A model generated the notes under the pieces. The model did no database searches. It was not told the origin of the DNA and saw only the letters and a program-made list of their open reading frames with translations. This document shows, piece by piece, positions 17,959-26,785 of a stretch of 64,000 nucleotides of DNA (position 1 is the stretch's first letter; each line of letters begins with the position of its first letter). The translations under genes were made by a program, and so were the position numbers. This DNA comes from Bacteroidota bacterium (GTDB taxonomy: Bacteria; Bacteroidota; Bacteroidia; Bacteroidales; SKPS01): positions 522,881 through 586,880 of the forward strand of contig JAKLII010000001.1 of NCBI GenBank assembly GCA_022709695.1. Reading direction: 5' to 3'.

Positions 17959-20238
17959 ATGAAAAGATTGCTATTCTTTGTATCGGCAGTGCTCATCAGC
18001 AGTGCCTTGTTTGCGCAGACTTCCGGTGGGCCTGATGCGTATGGTTACACCTGGAAAAACAGTAACCACACAACCACACCTCCTGTATACCAGTGGTTTG
18101 ACATCACCACCATTGGCATTGAGGTAGGAGGTTTGAGTGACGACAACATTTTGGGTCCGTTTTCGGCTTCCCAGGGATTTCAGTTCTACTGGTATCCAAC
18201 CAACCAGTTCTGGATCAGTTCCAATGGTTTTATCTCTTTCAGCGGAGTCAACGATGCAGCGTCATTCCCGAACAGCGTGCCGACAACCACTGACGCGAAC
18301 GACTGGATTGCTGCCCTGATGGCCGACCTTAACTTCGACGGAGTAGGCAACACAGCGAAGTGTTATTACTGGTCGAATGCTGACACGCTCTGTGTGAGTT
18401 ACCTGAATGTTCCGTTCTATACTAACAATACAGCAGGATATTCCGGCAGCAACACTTTTCAGATTATCCTTAATAAGGCTGACAAATCCATCACGCTGAA
18501 TTATCAGTCGACCAATATCGGGAACGGAACCCTTGACATTGTTGTAGGGATTGAGAACTCTACCGGCACGCTCGGCCTGGGACCCATGATCGATGTGATG
18601 CCCTCCGGTAACTTTACTATCAAGTTTTACTATCCTTCAACGGTTACGTATGCGGTAACCGACGGAGGCATGGAATGGAACGGCAATGAAAAGAACGGGG
18701 GTATCTTCCTTAAAAAGGGAGGTGTGCTTCCTCTGCAGGCCCAGGTAAGAAATATGGGAAACCAGGTACTCCCAAGTTTTACGGTAAATGATACCGTTGT
18801 TCACTCCACAAGTCTGGTGGCAATGACAAGCGGTTCTGCAGTGGTGCCGGCAGGTTTGACGGCCCAGGCAACTGCGCTGGTAACCTTCCCGAATACTTTT
18901 ACTCCCACCACCGCCGGAACCTATCAGCTTAATACCTCCATCTCCGGAATCACAGGCGACATGGTAGCTTCAAACAACAGGAAAATACAGGAGGTCATCG
19001 TGGTTGACACTGCCCTGACCACGATGGTACTGGATTATTCAAACGGGGCAGCAGGAGGCGGAGGCCTTAGCTGGACCGGCGGTAACGGCGGAATTGCCAT
19101 CTATGTTGAACCACCTGTCTATCCGGTAAGGGTTTCCGGGTCAAGGTTCCTGATCACCTCAAATTCATCTGCTGTGGGTTTTTATGCTAAAATTTACAGG
19201 GACAATGGCCCGAACAAAGGTCCGGGTACCATGCTGGATTCGGTGTTTGTGAGTCCCATGCAGATCTCAACCGGTGTGTACACCCTGGTTACACCAGCCA
19301 GTTCAAATATTTACATTGACTCGGGCGGGGTATATCTGGCATGGATCATGGCCGGTACCGACATCAATTTAGGCAGGGATAACACCCAGCCTGTATCCTA
19401 CCGGACTTATGAAGTGCTTTTCAACTCGTGGGCCGATTACAGGGATAAATTCATCGAAGACTTCTGCATGGGACTTGACGTGGTTCGTCCGGCACCCGTT
19501 GCCGATTTCACGATCGATGCCACGGCTGATCCAACTTTTAACTTCACCGATGCCACGGTTTACAGCCCGACCACCTGGACATGGGATTTCGGTGACGGCT
19601 CCAACTCAAACCTCCAGAGCCCATCGCATACCTATGCCAGCACAGGACAGAAAAACGTGTGCCTCACGGCTGGCAATGCCTACGGCAACAACCAGAAATG
19701 CAAGCTGATCACCGTAAGCAACGGCGCTCCCATTGCCATGTTCACCTACGATGCCACCAACATGCCCATCGTGGACTTTACGGATGCTTCCGGCGGTGCT
19801 CCCACGAGCTGGAAGTGGGACTTTGATGATGTCGGACTGGACTCCTCCAATGCGCAGAACCCCACCTACATTTTCAACACCAACGGCAATCACAACGTCT
19901 GCCTCATCGTCTCCAACCAATATGGCACAAGTGCCCCTTACTGCCAGGTGGTGACCATCACCGGCATCGGGATCGATCCGACAGGGTCATCTGCCAACGC
20001 CATGGTATTCCCGAACCCGGCTCATGACAGGCTGTCCATTGTGACGAAGGAAGACCTGACGGGCTCAACTGTTACCCTCAAAGTGTTTGACGTTACCGGG
20101 CGTGAAATTCCGGTAGCATATACCGTGAACGGAAATTCCCTGGAGGTTTCCTGTGGCAATATGGGCGCCGGTATCTATATGTTCACCCTTAACGATGGCG
20201 ACACCCTCCTGAGCAAGGGGAGGTTTACCGTGCAGTAG
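17959..20238 (+). CDS. T9SS-secreted PKD-domain protein
   Basis: The 759-residue protein has a signal peptide ending LFAQ, a long beta-rich N-terminal region (to about 345), a middle domain, two PKD domains (about 515-595 and 597-675; WTWDFGDGSNSNLQSPSHTY and WKWDFDDVGLDSSNAQNPTY) and a C-terminal T9SS sorting domain (VFPNPAHDRLSI ... GAGIYMFTL). It is thus probably secreted and anchored on the cell surface. PKD domains usually mediate protein or polysaccharide contacts; no catalytic domain is recognised. The gene end overlaps convergent cinA by 14 bases. Confidence 0.92.
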   Translation: MKRLLFFVSAVLISSALFAQTSGGPDAYGYTWKNSNHTTTPPVYQWFDITTIGIEVGGLSDDNILGPFSASQGFQFYWYPTNQFWISSNGFISFSGVNDAASFPNSVPTTTDANDWIAALMADLNFDGVGNTAKCYYWSNADTLCVSYLNVPFYTNNTAGYSGSNTFQIILNKADKSITLNYQSTNIGNGTLDIVVGIENSTGTLGLGPMIDVMPSGNFTIKFYYPSTVTYAVTDGGMEWNGNEKNGGIFLKKGGVLPLQAQVRNMGNQVLPSFTVNDTVVHSTSLVAMTSGSAVVPAGLTAQATALVTFPNTFTPTTAGTYQLNTSISGITGDMVASNNRKIQEVIVVDTALTTMVLDYSNGAAGGGGLSWTGGNGGIAIYVEPPVYPVRVSGSRFLITSNSSAVGFYAKIYRDNGPNKGPGTMLDSVFVSPMQISTGVYTLVTPASSNIYIDSGGVYLAWIMAGTDINLGRDNTQPVSYRTYEVLFNSWADYRDKFIEDFCMGLDVVRPAPVADFTIDATADPTFNFTDATVYSPTTWTWDFGDGSNSNLQSPSHTYASTGQKNVCLTAGNAYGNNQKCKLITVSNGAPIAMFTYDATNMPIVDFTDASGGAPTSWKWDFDDVGLDSSNAQNPTYIFNTNGNHNVCLIVSNQYGTSAPYCQVVTITGIGIDPTGSSANAMVFPNPAHDRLSIVTKEDLTGSTVTLKVFDVTGREIPVAYTVNGNSLEVSCGNMGAGIYMFTLNDGDTLLSKGRFTVQ

Positions 20239-21469
20239 CCAGGCGGTTCAGCACCATCTTCATGGCCATCACGGCACTCTTTTCAATGTTCCTGATGCGG
20301 TCTGTCCCCATCAGGAACATTGCTTTTTCAACCCCCAGGTTGTCTGCCACCGCAATCCAGACGGTGCCCACGGGCTTCTCCGGTGTGCCTCCGTCGGGGC
20401 CTGCAACGCCCGAGATGGCAACGCCCATGTGGGTCCTGAACCTGCTCCTCACTGCGAATGCCATCTGCTCCACCGTTTCACGGCTCACCGCACCATGCCG
20501 TTCAAGGGTGGTTGCAGGAACCCCGAGCAATTCCGTCTTGATATCGTTGTGATAGGCCACCACTCCGCCCCTGAAGATGGAGGAGCTCCCCGGTACAGAG
20601 GTGATGCGGTGTGCCAGGTAGCCGCCGGTGCAGCTCTCGGCTACTGACAGGGAGATATTTTGCTGATGCAATACGCGGTAGAAGTGGTGGTTCCACTCCT
20701 CCATGGCGGTGTAAAACGCTTCACCAGGGAAGATGGCCAGCACTTTTTGCAGTTCACTGCGGATGAGGAGGCGGTCGTGCCCGGCATCTTCCGAAAAGCA
20801 GGAGAGCCGGATCCTGACCAGTCCGGCCGAGGGGAGATAGGCCAGTGCCAGATGAGCCGGCAGTTGGGCCTGCCATGGGGCAATTCGGTCGGCGACAAAA
20901 GACTCCCCTACCCCGATCACCATGATCTCATCGGCCACAAAGGTTTTACCACTCTCCGCATCGGTAAACCACCGGTGGATATTCTGATCCACAAGGGCTT
21001 TCATCTCGGCCGGAACCCCGGGGAGAAAAAGCCAGATACGGCCCTCAGACTTGAACTCCATCCCGGGGGCTGTACCCACAGGGTTGGTAATGGGAGTGCA
21101 GGTGTCCGGCACATACCCCTGTTCGATGTTCCGTTCTGTGAGTGGAAGACCCCGGTCGGCGAAGAGCCGGCGTATCCTTTCAATTTCACTCTCCACAGGT
21201 ACCAGGGATCCTCCAAAATAGCGGAGGGTAGCCTCTTTGGTACGGTCGTCGCTGGTGGGCCCCAGGCCTCCGGTCACCACAACAAAATCGGCCCGTTGGG
21301 CAGCAGCATGAAAAGCCGCCAGAATATCATTCAGGCCATCCCCCACCATCGTAACCGCCACAATGCGGGCCCCCAGATGGGCGAACCTGCCGCACAACCA
21401 CGTGGCATTTGTATTTACCGAGGTTCCGTTGAGTAACTCTTCGCCAATATTCAGGATTTCGCAGCGCAT
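20225..21469 (-). CDS. cinA: CinA-family protein (NMN deamidase / competence-damage protein)
   Basis: Full-length at 414 residues. The N-terminal molybdopterin-binding-like domain has IGEELLNGTSVNTNATWL and GGLGPTSDDRTKEA, the site linked to ADP-ribose pyrophosphatase activity in the family. The C-terminal PncC-type domain carries AESCTGGYLAHRITSVPGSS, the FRGGVVAYHNDIK segment and GVAGPDGGTPEKPVGTVW, associated with NMN deamidation for NAD salvage. Start at 21469 gives the usual MRCEILNIGEELL opening. Confidence 0.95.
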   Translation of the reverse strand: MRCEILNIGEELLNGTSVNTNATWLCGRFAHLGARIVAVTMVGDGLNDILAAFHAAAQRADFVVVTGGLGPTSDDRTKEATLRYFGGSLVPVESEIERIRRLFADRGLPLTERNIEQGYVPDTCTPITNPVGTAPGMEFKSEGRIWLFLPGVPAEMKALVDQNIHRWFTDAESGKTFVADEIMVIGVGESFVADRIAPWQAQLPAHLALAYLPSAGLVRIRLSCFSEDAGHDRLLIRSELQKVLAIFPGEAFYTAMEEWNHHFYRVLHQQNISLSVAESCTGGYLAHRITSVPGSSSIFRGGVVAYHNDIKTELLGVPATTLERHGAVSRETVEQMAFAVRSRFRTHMGVAISGVAGPDGGTPEKPVGTVWIAVADNLGVEKAMFLMGTDRIRNIEKSAVMAMKMVLNRLATAR

Positions 21470-21615
21470 AATTTTCGCTTAGGTTTCATTAGTTAACAGT
21501 TTTTAAATTCTATTTCTTTATCATCGTATAGCAATACGTTTAACCTCATTGCATGTATTTCGCAATCATTTGTTTTTCAGCTAAATACTAATAGAATAGG
21601 ACAAATTGTAATACT

Positions 21616-22173
21616 TTAACCGTTTGATTCTTCAATGATTTCTTTGAGTTCTTCAATCATAATTTCTAACCTGGCTTTTTCAACCGAATAGCTTATCCAG
21701 ATGATCAGAGCCGTAAAGACCCAACCTATAGCTCCAAAAAAAAGCGATTCAATGTCTTTGGATTGGAGACCTACAGCGACAGAACCGATGGTCCATAGAG
21801 TTAACCATAACAAAAAGAACAAACAGGATCCGATTGGCAAACGTACTACTAGCCTAATCGAGTTAATGCCGTTAAAAGTACCAGAAGCCTTCAATGGGAA
21901 CGGTGTAACAATCCGGAAAAACCTGAAGAAATAAACTCGCGAAAGAAAAAACACATTCCTGGTATCAGGGAACCAAAACTTCCCTTCCGGTTCCTTAAGA
22001 GTTGTGAGGATTTTAGGCTTGAAATCAGCAGTTGAAACTTCCAGTTCTCTATTTATCACAGGCAAACCTATACGGAATGACCATGTCAGAAAAGCATGCG
22101 CAGCAATCATTTCGATTACCATCAAGATCCAGCTTGCAAATGCCAATACGAAGATTAGAATATTGATCCACAT
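21616..22173 (-). CDS. Hypothetical integral membrane protein
   Basis: The 185-residue protein has an N-terminal hydrophobic helix (about 4-33), two further helices (about 113-133 and 140-160) and a charged C-terminal coiled segment (KARLEIMIEELKEIIEES). A loop between the first two helices holds SRVYFFRFFR. No family is recognised. The gene is AT-richer than cinA and stands alone between intergenic gaps. Confidence 0.7.
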   Translation of the reverse strand: MWINILIFVLAFASWILMVIEMIAAHAFLTWSFRIGLPVINRELEVSTADFKPKILTTLKEPEGKFWFPDTRNVFFLSRVYFFRFFRIVTPFPLKASGTFNGINSIRLVVRLPIGSCLFFLLWLTLWTIGSVAVGLQSKDIESLFFGAIGWVFTALIIWISYSVEKARLEIMIEELKEIIEESNG

Positions 22174-22414
22174 AATTATATGAGTGAATTATCTTGGTGC
22201 TTTGATCAAGTCGTTGGAAATACACTTAAACCGGTTGTCCGGAGATCAAAGGTACAAAATCCTTATAAACCCAGCGATCATTTATTATACCCGTTTTGAT
22301 CCGGATTGAGAATTCACTAATTGCCGAATGAATGTAGGGTTGTTTTCATCACATACATATTGATAGCCATATGAAAAGAAATGCCCGCAGATTTGTTCCG
22401 GTTTATCTAAATCC

Positions 22415-22529
22415 TGCTGAAAGGCGCTGAAAGAAGATTCTGCGGATTTCCGCGTGCTTTCTGCGGATTTCCGCGAGAAATTTTCCATCCATCTAATTAA
22501 GGATCTGTTAGATATGTGATTTTATCATG
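22415..22529. repeat. Dispersed hairpin element, truncated copy 3
   Basis: Retains the right three quarters of the 88-bp element (gctgaaaggcgctgaaag to TTTCCGCGAGA at 22468-22478) plus the right-hand tail ggatctgttagatatgtgat. The left terminal inverted repeat is missing. The surrounding gap 22174-22744 shows no gene. Confidence 0.75.
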
Positions 22530-22744
22530 GATATTGGATACAAAGGATGCAATGGATTGAAGAATCACACAAAGCATAAAATATATGCATCATTATACTT
22601 CAAGATACAGTAAACGAAGGAGGGGCTGGATAAAAGGTGTTCTTGATGGATAAAGTTGGCTGCTATATCAATTCGACATTGCCCAGGCAACCTTATTGCG
22701 TTTTTTTTGTTTATTTGCACATAGACAGGTAAATCAAGACAAAT

Positions 22745-23629
22745 ATGGCAGAAAAACGGATTATGCTGGTCCCGGTGGACTTCAGCGAAGTCTCCGACAA
22801 AGCCCTGCGGCAGGCACATACCCTGTCGAAGGCTCTGGGAAAGAGGCTGGTATTACTCTATGTGATTGAAGATAAAGGGGGTTGGTTCTCATTTTTCTCA
22901 GGCGAGCAGCAAAAAGTCGCCAGGGAACAGATTGAGGCAAAGCTCGAAGCCCTGAAAGCCAGGGCAGAGAAATTCAGTGGCAACGAAACATCCTGGATCA
23001 TTTCGGAGGGAAAACCCTATGTAAAAATCCTGGAAAAAGCCAAAGAACTGAATGCAGCCTTCATTGTGATGGGTGCACGGGGTGAAGTGACTGACGAATC
23101 GGAGAAGAACTATGTAGGCACCAATGCCAGCAAAGTGGCCCGGTCGGCCCCCTGCCCGGTGATTACCGTAAACAGCAAGATCACCTGCCACAACCTCCGC
23201 ACCATCCTGTTGCCGCTTGACCTTACTCGGGAAACCCGGCAAAAGGTGACCCAGGCCATCGAACTGGCCACGAGGTTTAATGCCAGGATCAAGGTGATGA
23301 GCGCGTTGTGGTCAGTAGGCGACCAGGTGGTGATCAGCGAACTGCAAACCATCATCCACCAGGTGGTGAGCTTCATCCGGAATGCCGGTATCGAGTGCAC
23401 GGGTGAGATTGTGGAGAGCAGCAGCAATGCCCGCTCTGCCGTACCCATCATCCTGAAATACGCTGATGAACAGGGAGATATCGACATGATCCTGATCATG
23501 ACCCAGCCCGAACTGGGAGTACTGGAGTATTTCATCAGCTCCAATGCCCATGAAATGCTCAAACACTCACCCTACCCTGTGATGTCGGTGCAGCCCAAGG
23601 AGCTGGAGAGGACAAGCATTGGGTTTTAG
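22745..23629 (+). CDS. Tandem universal stress protein
   Basis: Two Usp domains: residues about 4-143 begin LVPVDFSEVSDKALRQA and end with the nucleotide-binding pattern MGARGE...VGTNASKVARSAPCPVI; residues about 155-288 begin ILLPLDLTRE and end HEMLKHSPYPVMSV. The first domain keeps the G-x2-G-x9-G type loop, which suggests ATP binding; in the second the loop is degenerate. It is cytoplasmic, and such tandem Usps usually respond to stress or energy state. Confidence 0.93.
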   Translation: MAEKRIMLVPVDFSEVSDKALRQAHTLSKALGKRLVLLYVIEDKGGWFSFFSGEQQKVAREQIEAKLEALKARAEKFSGNETSWIISEGKPYVKILEKAKELNAAFIVMGARGEVTDESEKNYVGTNASKVARSAPCPVITVNSKITCHNLRTILLPLDLTRETRQKVTQAIELATRFNARIKVMSALWSVGDQVVISELQTIIHQVVSFIRNAGIECTGEIVESSSNARSAVPIILKYADEQGDIDMILIMTQPELGVLEYFISSNAHEMLKHSPYPVMSVQPKELERTSIGF

Positions 23630-23633
23630 TTGG

Positions 23634-23785
23634 GAGTTAGGAGTTAGGAGACAGGAGTTAGGAGTGATCTTGCTCCCCCTCTCCTTGAGGAGAGGGGGTT
23701 GGGGGGTGAGGTGCTTTTTTTGAGGGGGTTGGGGGGTGAGGTGCGGCTTTAGGGGACAGTGCTAAGGGGACAGTGGACAGGAAGA
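23634..23785. repeat. Low-complexity REP-like block
   Basis: Tandem gagttaggag-type repeats (23637-23665) are followed by a hairpin (ccccctctcc / ggagaggggg, 23680-23700) and two copies of gggggttggggggtgaggtg. The hairpin could terminate the Usp transcript although it lacks a clean T-run. No gene is visible up to 23858. Confidence 0.65.
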
Positions 23786-23858
23786 AAGTATGAGGAAGAG
23801 TGTGAGTATTGAAGAGTTATACCCCGCTTGAGGGGCGTTATTATTATAACTGAGGAGT

Positions 23859-24722
23859 ATGAAGGCTAAAGATACCAATATTCTGCTGAACCCGGATGGA
23901 CGGGTCTACCACCTGGCCGTTGCCGGGGAGGAAATTGCCGATAACATCCTGCTGGTGGGGGATCCTTCACGGGTGGAGCTGTTCGGGGAATTGCTGACCA
24001 CGGTGGAATTCCGCAGCCGAAACCGCGAATTCAACACCATCACAGGGCAGTACCACGGCAAACCGGTCACTATTTTATCCACCGGTATCGGTACCGACAA
24101 CATCGATATCGTGGTAAACGAACTCCACATCGCTGCCAATTACAATCCGCAGTTGCGGCAGTTCACAGGCAACCGGAGCCTCAACCTGATCCGGACCGGC
24201 ACTTCAGGCGCACTGCAGCCCGATGTGGCACCGGGTTCGGTGGTGGTCACCGAGTATGCCATGGGCCTCGACAACCTGTTCTTTTTCTACCGGGATGCAG
24301 CCAACGTGCGACAACGCGACATGGAAACGGCCCTGTTGCAATCGATAGCCTGGCCCCCCGACCTCCAACCCCCTTACATTGTGGGTTGCAGTTATTCTCT
24401 GGCCAACCAATTGAACCTGAATGGGATGCGGGGCATTACCCTCACTGCCCCCGGATTCTATGCACCCCAGGGGCGGACGGCCGGCCTGCCCGAAGCTTTC
24501 CCCGGGCTCAACGGTTCAATGGCTGCCTTTACATGGCAGCATCTCAGGGTACTCAACTATGAGATGGAGGCTTCGGCGCTCTACGCCCTTGGACGCTCGA
24601 TGGGGCACAAAACCCTTACGGTATGCCTGATCCTGGCCAACCGCATCCGGAATGAATTCCTCAGCGACTACCACCTCCCTATGCAGGAGCTGGCTCAGCA
24701 AATCATGAAAAATTTACCCTGA
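23859..24722 (+). CDS. Nucleoside phosphorylase (uridine phosphorylase-like)
   Basis: The 287-residue protein has the PNP/UDP family signatures: LLVGDPSRVELFGELL near the N-terminus for phosphate binding, STGIGTDNIDIVVNEL, the IRTGTSGALQPDV segment, and YEMEASALYALG for ribose and base contact. It should catalyse reversible phosphorolysis of a nucleoside (probably uridine or another pyrimidine) in the cytoplasm. Base specificity is uncertain from sequence alone. Confidence 0.88.
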   Translation: MKAKDTNILLNPDGRVYHLAVAGEEIADNILLVGDPSRVELFGELLTTVEFRSRNREFNTITGQYHGKPVTILSTGIGTDNIDIVVNELHIAANYNPQLRQFTGNRSLNLIRTGTSGALQPDVAPGSVVVTEYAMGLDNLFFFYRDAANVRQRDMETALLQSIAWPPDLQPPYIVGCSYSLANQLNLNGMRGITLTAPGFYAPQGRTAGLPEAFPGLNGSMAAFTWQHLRVLNYEMEASALYALGRSMGHKTLTVCLILANRIRNEFLSDYHLPMQELAQQIMKNLP

Positions 24723-24761
24723 TTTTACACGAATCCGGAATATTCAAAACAATTATTCTCC

Positions 24762-24769
24762 TATTTTTG
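24762..24769 (+). promoter_or_regulatory. TATTTTTG -7 promoter element
   Basis: Matches TAnnTTTG and lies 25 bases before the SirB1-like gene start at 24794. Confidence 0.4.
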
Positions 24770-24793
24770 GCGGGAGATACAGAATGACAGCCG

Positions 24794-25639
24794 ATGACAA
24801 CAGAGAACCTGCAGGAACTGAAATCACTGGTAAGGCTCCTTGAGGATCCGGATGAGGCTGTTTTTCAGCTGGTAAGCGCAGAAATCCTGCAAAGAGGCAC
24901 TCTGATGCTCCCTCTGCTGGAAGAAGGATTGACGGAAGCTGATCCGGTGATGCAGGATAGAATTCTGCAGCTTTCGGGGAAAATACAATTCAGCGCAACC
25001 TGTCATCAGTTGGAGAAATGGGTGGCGGTAGGCAGCGATAACCTGCTGCTGGGCGCGCTGATCGTGGCAAAATATCAGTACCCTAACCTGAAGGAAGAGA
25101 CCATCATCAGGCGCCTGGGCCATATCACGCAGGATATCTACCTCAGGATCAAGGATCAGATGACCCCGATCGAAAAGATCATGATCATCAACCGCGTACT
25201 GTACGACGAGTATGAGTTTTTCGGGAACAAACGCGATTACCAGACCCCCCCGAATTTTTTCCTCAATACCGTCATCGATACGGGCAAAGGGAACCACCTG
25301 AGCCTGGGTATTCTGTATATTCTTGTGGCACAAAGTCTTGGAATACCGGTAGTGGGGATTGATCTGGAAAACTATTTTTTCCTGGCCTACCAGGAGGACG
25401 AACGGCTGCTCTTCTTCATCAACCCATTCTCAAGAGGCAATACATTAACGCACAACGAGCTGGTATTTTTTCTCAAGCTTGCCGAAGTGGAAGTAGCTCC
25501 CGGCGGAATCCGGCCGGCTACCTTTCCCGAGATCCTCAGGCGCCTGGTCATGAGCCTGATGGAGGCATACCGCAAACTGGGCAAAGAAGAAAAGGCGGAC
25601 GACATGCAGACCCTGCTGAAGATCCTGTTATCAACCTGA
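24794..25639 (+). CDS. SirB1 / transglutaminase-like family protein
   Basis: The N-terminal 100 residues are helical, HEAT-like. The second half shows the SirB1-type transglutaminase-like domain: FLNTVIDTGKGNHLSLGILY, LVAQSLGIPVVGIDLENYFF. The usual catalytic Cys is not evident; the corresponding position holds His/Leu (HLSLGILY), as in most SirB1 proteins, so activity is doubtful. Function in Bacteroidota is unknown. It precedes rpmB, which has its own promoter. Confidence 0.8.
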   Translation: MTTENLQELKSLVRLLEDPDEAVFQLVSAEILQRGTLMLPLLEEGLTEADPVMQDRILQLSGKIQFSATCHQLEKWVAVGSDNLLLGALIVAKYQYPNLKEETIIRRLGHITQDIYLRIKDQMTPIEKIMIINRVLYDEYEFFGNKRDYQTPPNFFLNTVIDTGKGNHLSLGILYILVAQSLGIPVVGIDLENYFFLAYQEDERLLFFINPFSRGNTLTHNELVFFLKLAEVEVAPGGIRPATFPEILRRLVMSLMEAYRKLGKEEKADDMQTLLKILLST

Positions 25640-25661
25640 TGGTTTTTTTTGCAATATATCA

Positions 25662-25691
25662 TTTGTTTGTTTAAAAAGTTTTGTACCTTTG
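25662..25691 (+). promoter_or_regulatory. Consensus promoter of rpmB
   Basis: TTTG (25662-25665), an 18-base spacer and TACCTTTG (25684-25691) fit the Bacteroidota sigma consensus. It lies 36 bases before the rpmB start. Confidence 0.7.
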
Positions 25692-25727
25692 CAGCCCGAA
25701 ATTTAAACAGACCAATATCCAAGAGCC

Positions 25728-25967
25728 ATGTCGAGAGTATGTGAACTGACCGGAAAGCGCGTGATTTCAGGAAACCATGTTTCCCATTCAAACCATCGCA
25801 CCCGCAGAAGATTTCTGCCCAACCTGCAGCTGAAGAAGTTTTATATCGAGGAAGAGGACGCCTGGATCACACTGAGGGTTTCGGCACATGCCATCCGTAT
25901 GGTTACCAAAAAAGGGATCATGCCGATGCTGAAAGAAGCTTACGAAAAAGGATATCTTAAGAAATAA
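25728..25967 (+). CDS. rpmB: 50S ribosomal protein L28
   Basis: The 79-residue protein matches L28: MSRVCELTGKRVISGNHVSH, then RRRFLPNLQ, and a C-terminal YEKGYLKK. It is a structural protein of the large ribosomal subunit. A strong promoter precedes it and a terminator follows at 25992, so it is a single-gene unit. In many Bacteroidota rpmB is followed by rpmG and a DUF4295 gene; neither is found here. Confidence 0.97.
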   Translation: MSRVCELTGKRVISGNHVSHSNHRTRRRFLPNLQLKKFYIEEEDAWITLRVSAHAIRMVTKKGIMPMLKEAYEKGYLKK

Positions 25968-25991
25968 GCCCAAATGAATCGATATAAAAAG

Positions 25992-26013
25992 GCCTCCCCC
26001 GGGAGGCTTTTTT
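25992..26013 (+). terminator. Rho-independent terminator after rpmB
   Basis: GCCTCCC/GGGAGGC stem with a very short loop and six T. Confidence 0.85.
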
Positions 26014-26050
26014 GTTGTATTGCATTATCTTAGCGGAAAAATTCAATGCC

Positions 26051-26773
26051 ATGAAGAAAACAGCCCCCATCATAGCTGCAAACGGAGTTTTCCTGCTCCT
26101 TCTGGCCTTCGGGTGTGCTCCCGCCTATGTCCCCAACGTATTGCCGGCTCCGATGCTGGAGCAGAAAGGGGAGATGGTCTTTAACGTCCATACAGGGATC
26201 GCCGGATTCGACCCTCAGTTTGCCCTTGGCATCACCGACCATGTGGGGCTGTTGGTGAACGGCAGTTTCAGGAACTATACCTCCGACAGCACCGATAACT
26301 TCCACCAGCATCTCTTCTTCGAGACCGGAGCAGGATATTTTACCCCTTTGGGAAAAGCTGGCCGGTTTGAGGTGTTTGCCGGCGGAGGGTATGGAAGGCT
26401 GAAAGCCGAATTTGACAATCCCCTTTTTGAATCGTTTGCAGATGTCAACTGCATGAGGAGCTTCGTACAACCCACCATTGGGTTTGTGACGGATGTGGCG
26501 GAGTTGAGCCTTTCAACCCGTTTTGTGACCGTTCTGCTGAAACAGGGCGACCAGACGGCATTTGCCCCTTTTGTGGAACCCGCCTTTACCCTGAAGCTGG
26601 GCTACCGCCAGGTGAAAGGGGTGGCACAGATGGGCTTATCGTTGCCTTTACGCGAACAGCTCGATTTCCTTTATCAGCCCTTCATCTTCAGCCTGGGGCT
26701 ACAGGTAAGGCTGAATACCGGCCTTTTCAACTCCCCCGTCAACAATTCCCCTGCTGCATTGTTTTCCCTGTAA
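26051..26773 (+). CDS. Outer-membrane lipoprotein of unknown function
   Basis: The ATG at 26051 begins a signal peptide with a lipobox-like ending (LLAFGC at about residue 22), giving 240 residues; codons in frame from 26012 overlap the terminator. The rest looks like a small beta-barrel or beta-sandwich with alternating strands (GLLVNGSFRNY, FFETGAGYFTPLG, FEVFAGGGYGRLKAEF). hydE follows after only 12 bases, so they may be co-transcribed, although a functional link is not obvious. Confidence 0.78.
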   Translation: MKKTAPIIAANGVFLLLLAFGCAPAYVPNVLPAPMLEQKGEMVFNVHTGIAGFDPQFALGITDHVGLLVNGSFRNYTSDSTDNFHQHLFFETGAGYFTPLGKAGRFEVFAGGGYGRLKAEFDNPLFESFADVNCMRSFVQPTIGFVTDVAELSLSTRFVTVLLKQGDQTAFAPFVEPAFTLKLGYRQVKGVAQMGLSLPLREQLDFLYQPFIFSLGLQVRLNTGLFNSPVNNSPAALFSL

Positions 26774-26785
26774 ATCCCGTACAAT

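Noticed and set aside
22285..22819. Small minus-strand ORFs in the gap before the Usp gene
   Set aside because: They coincide with repeat copy 3 or the antisense of the Usp start and show no protein-like features.
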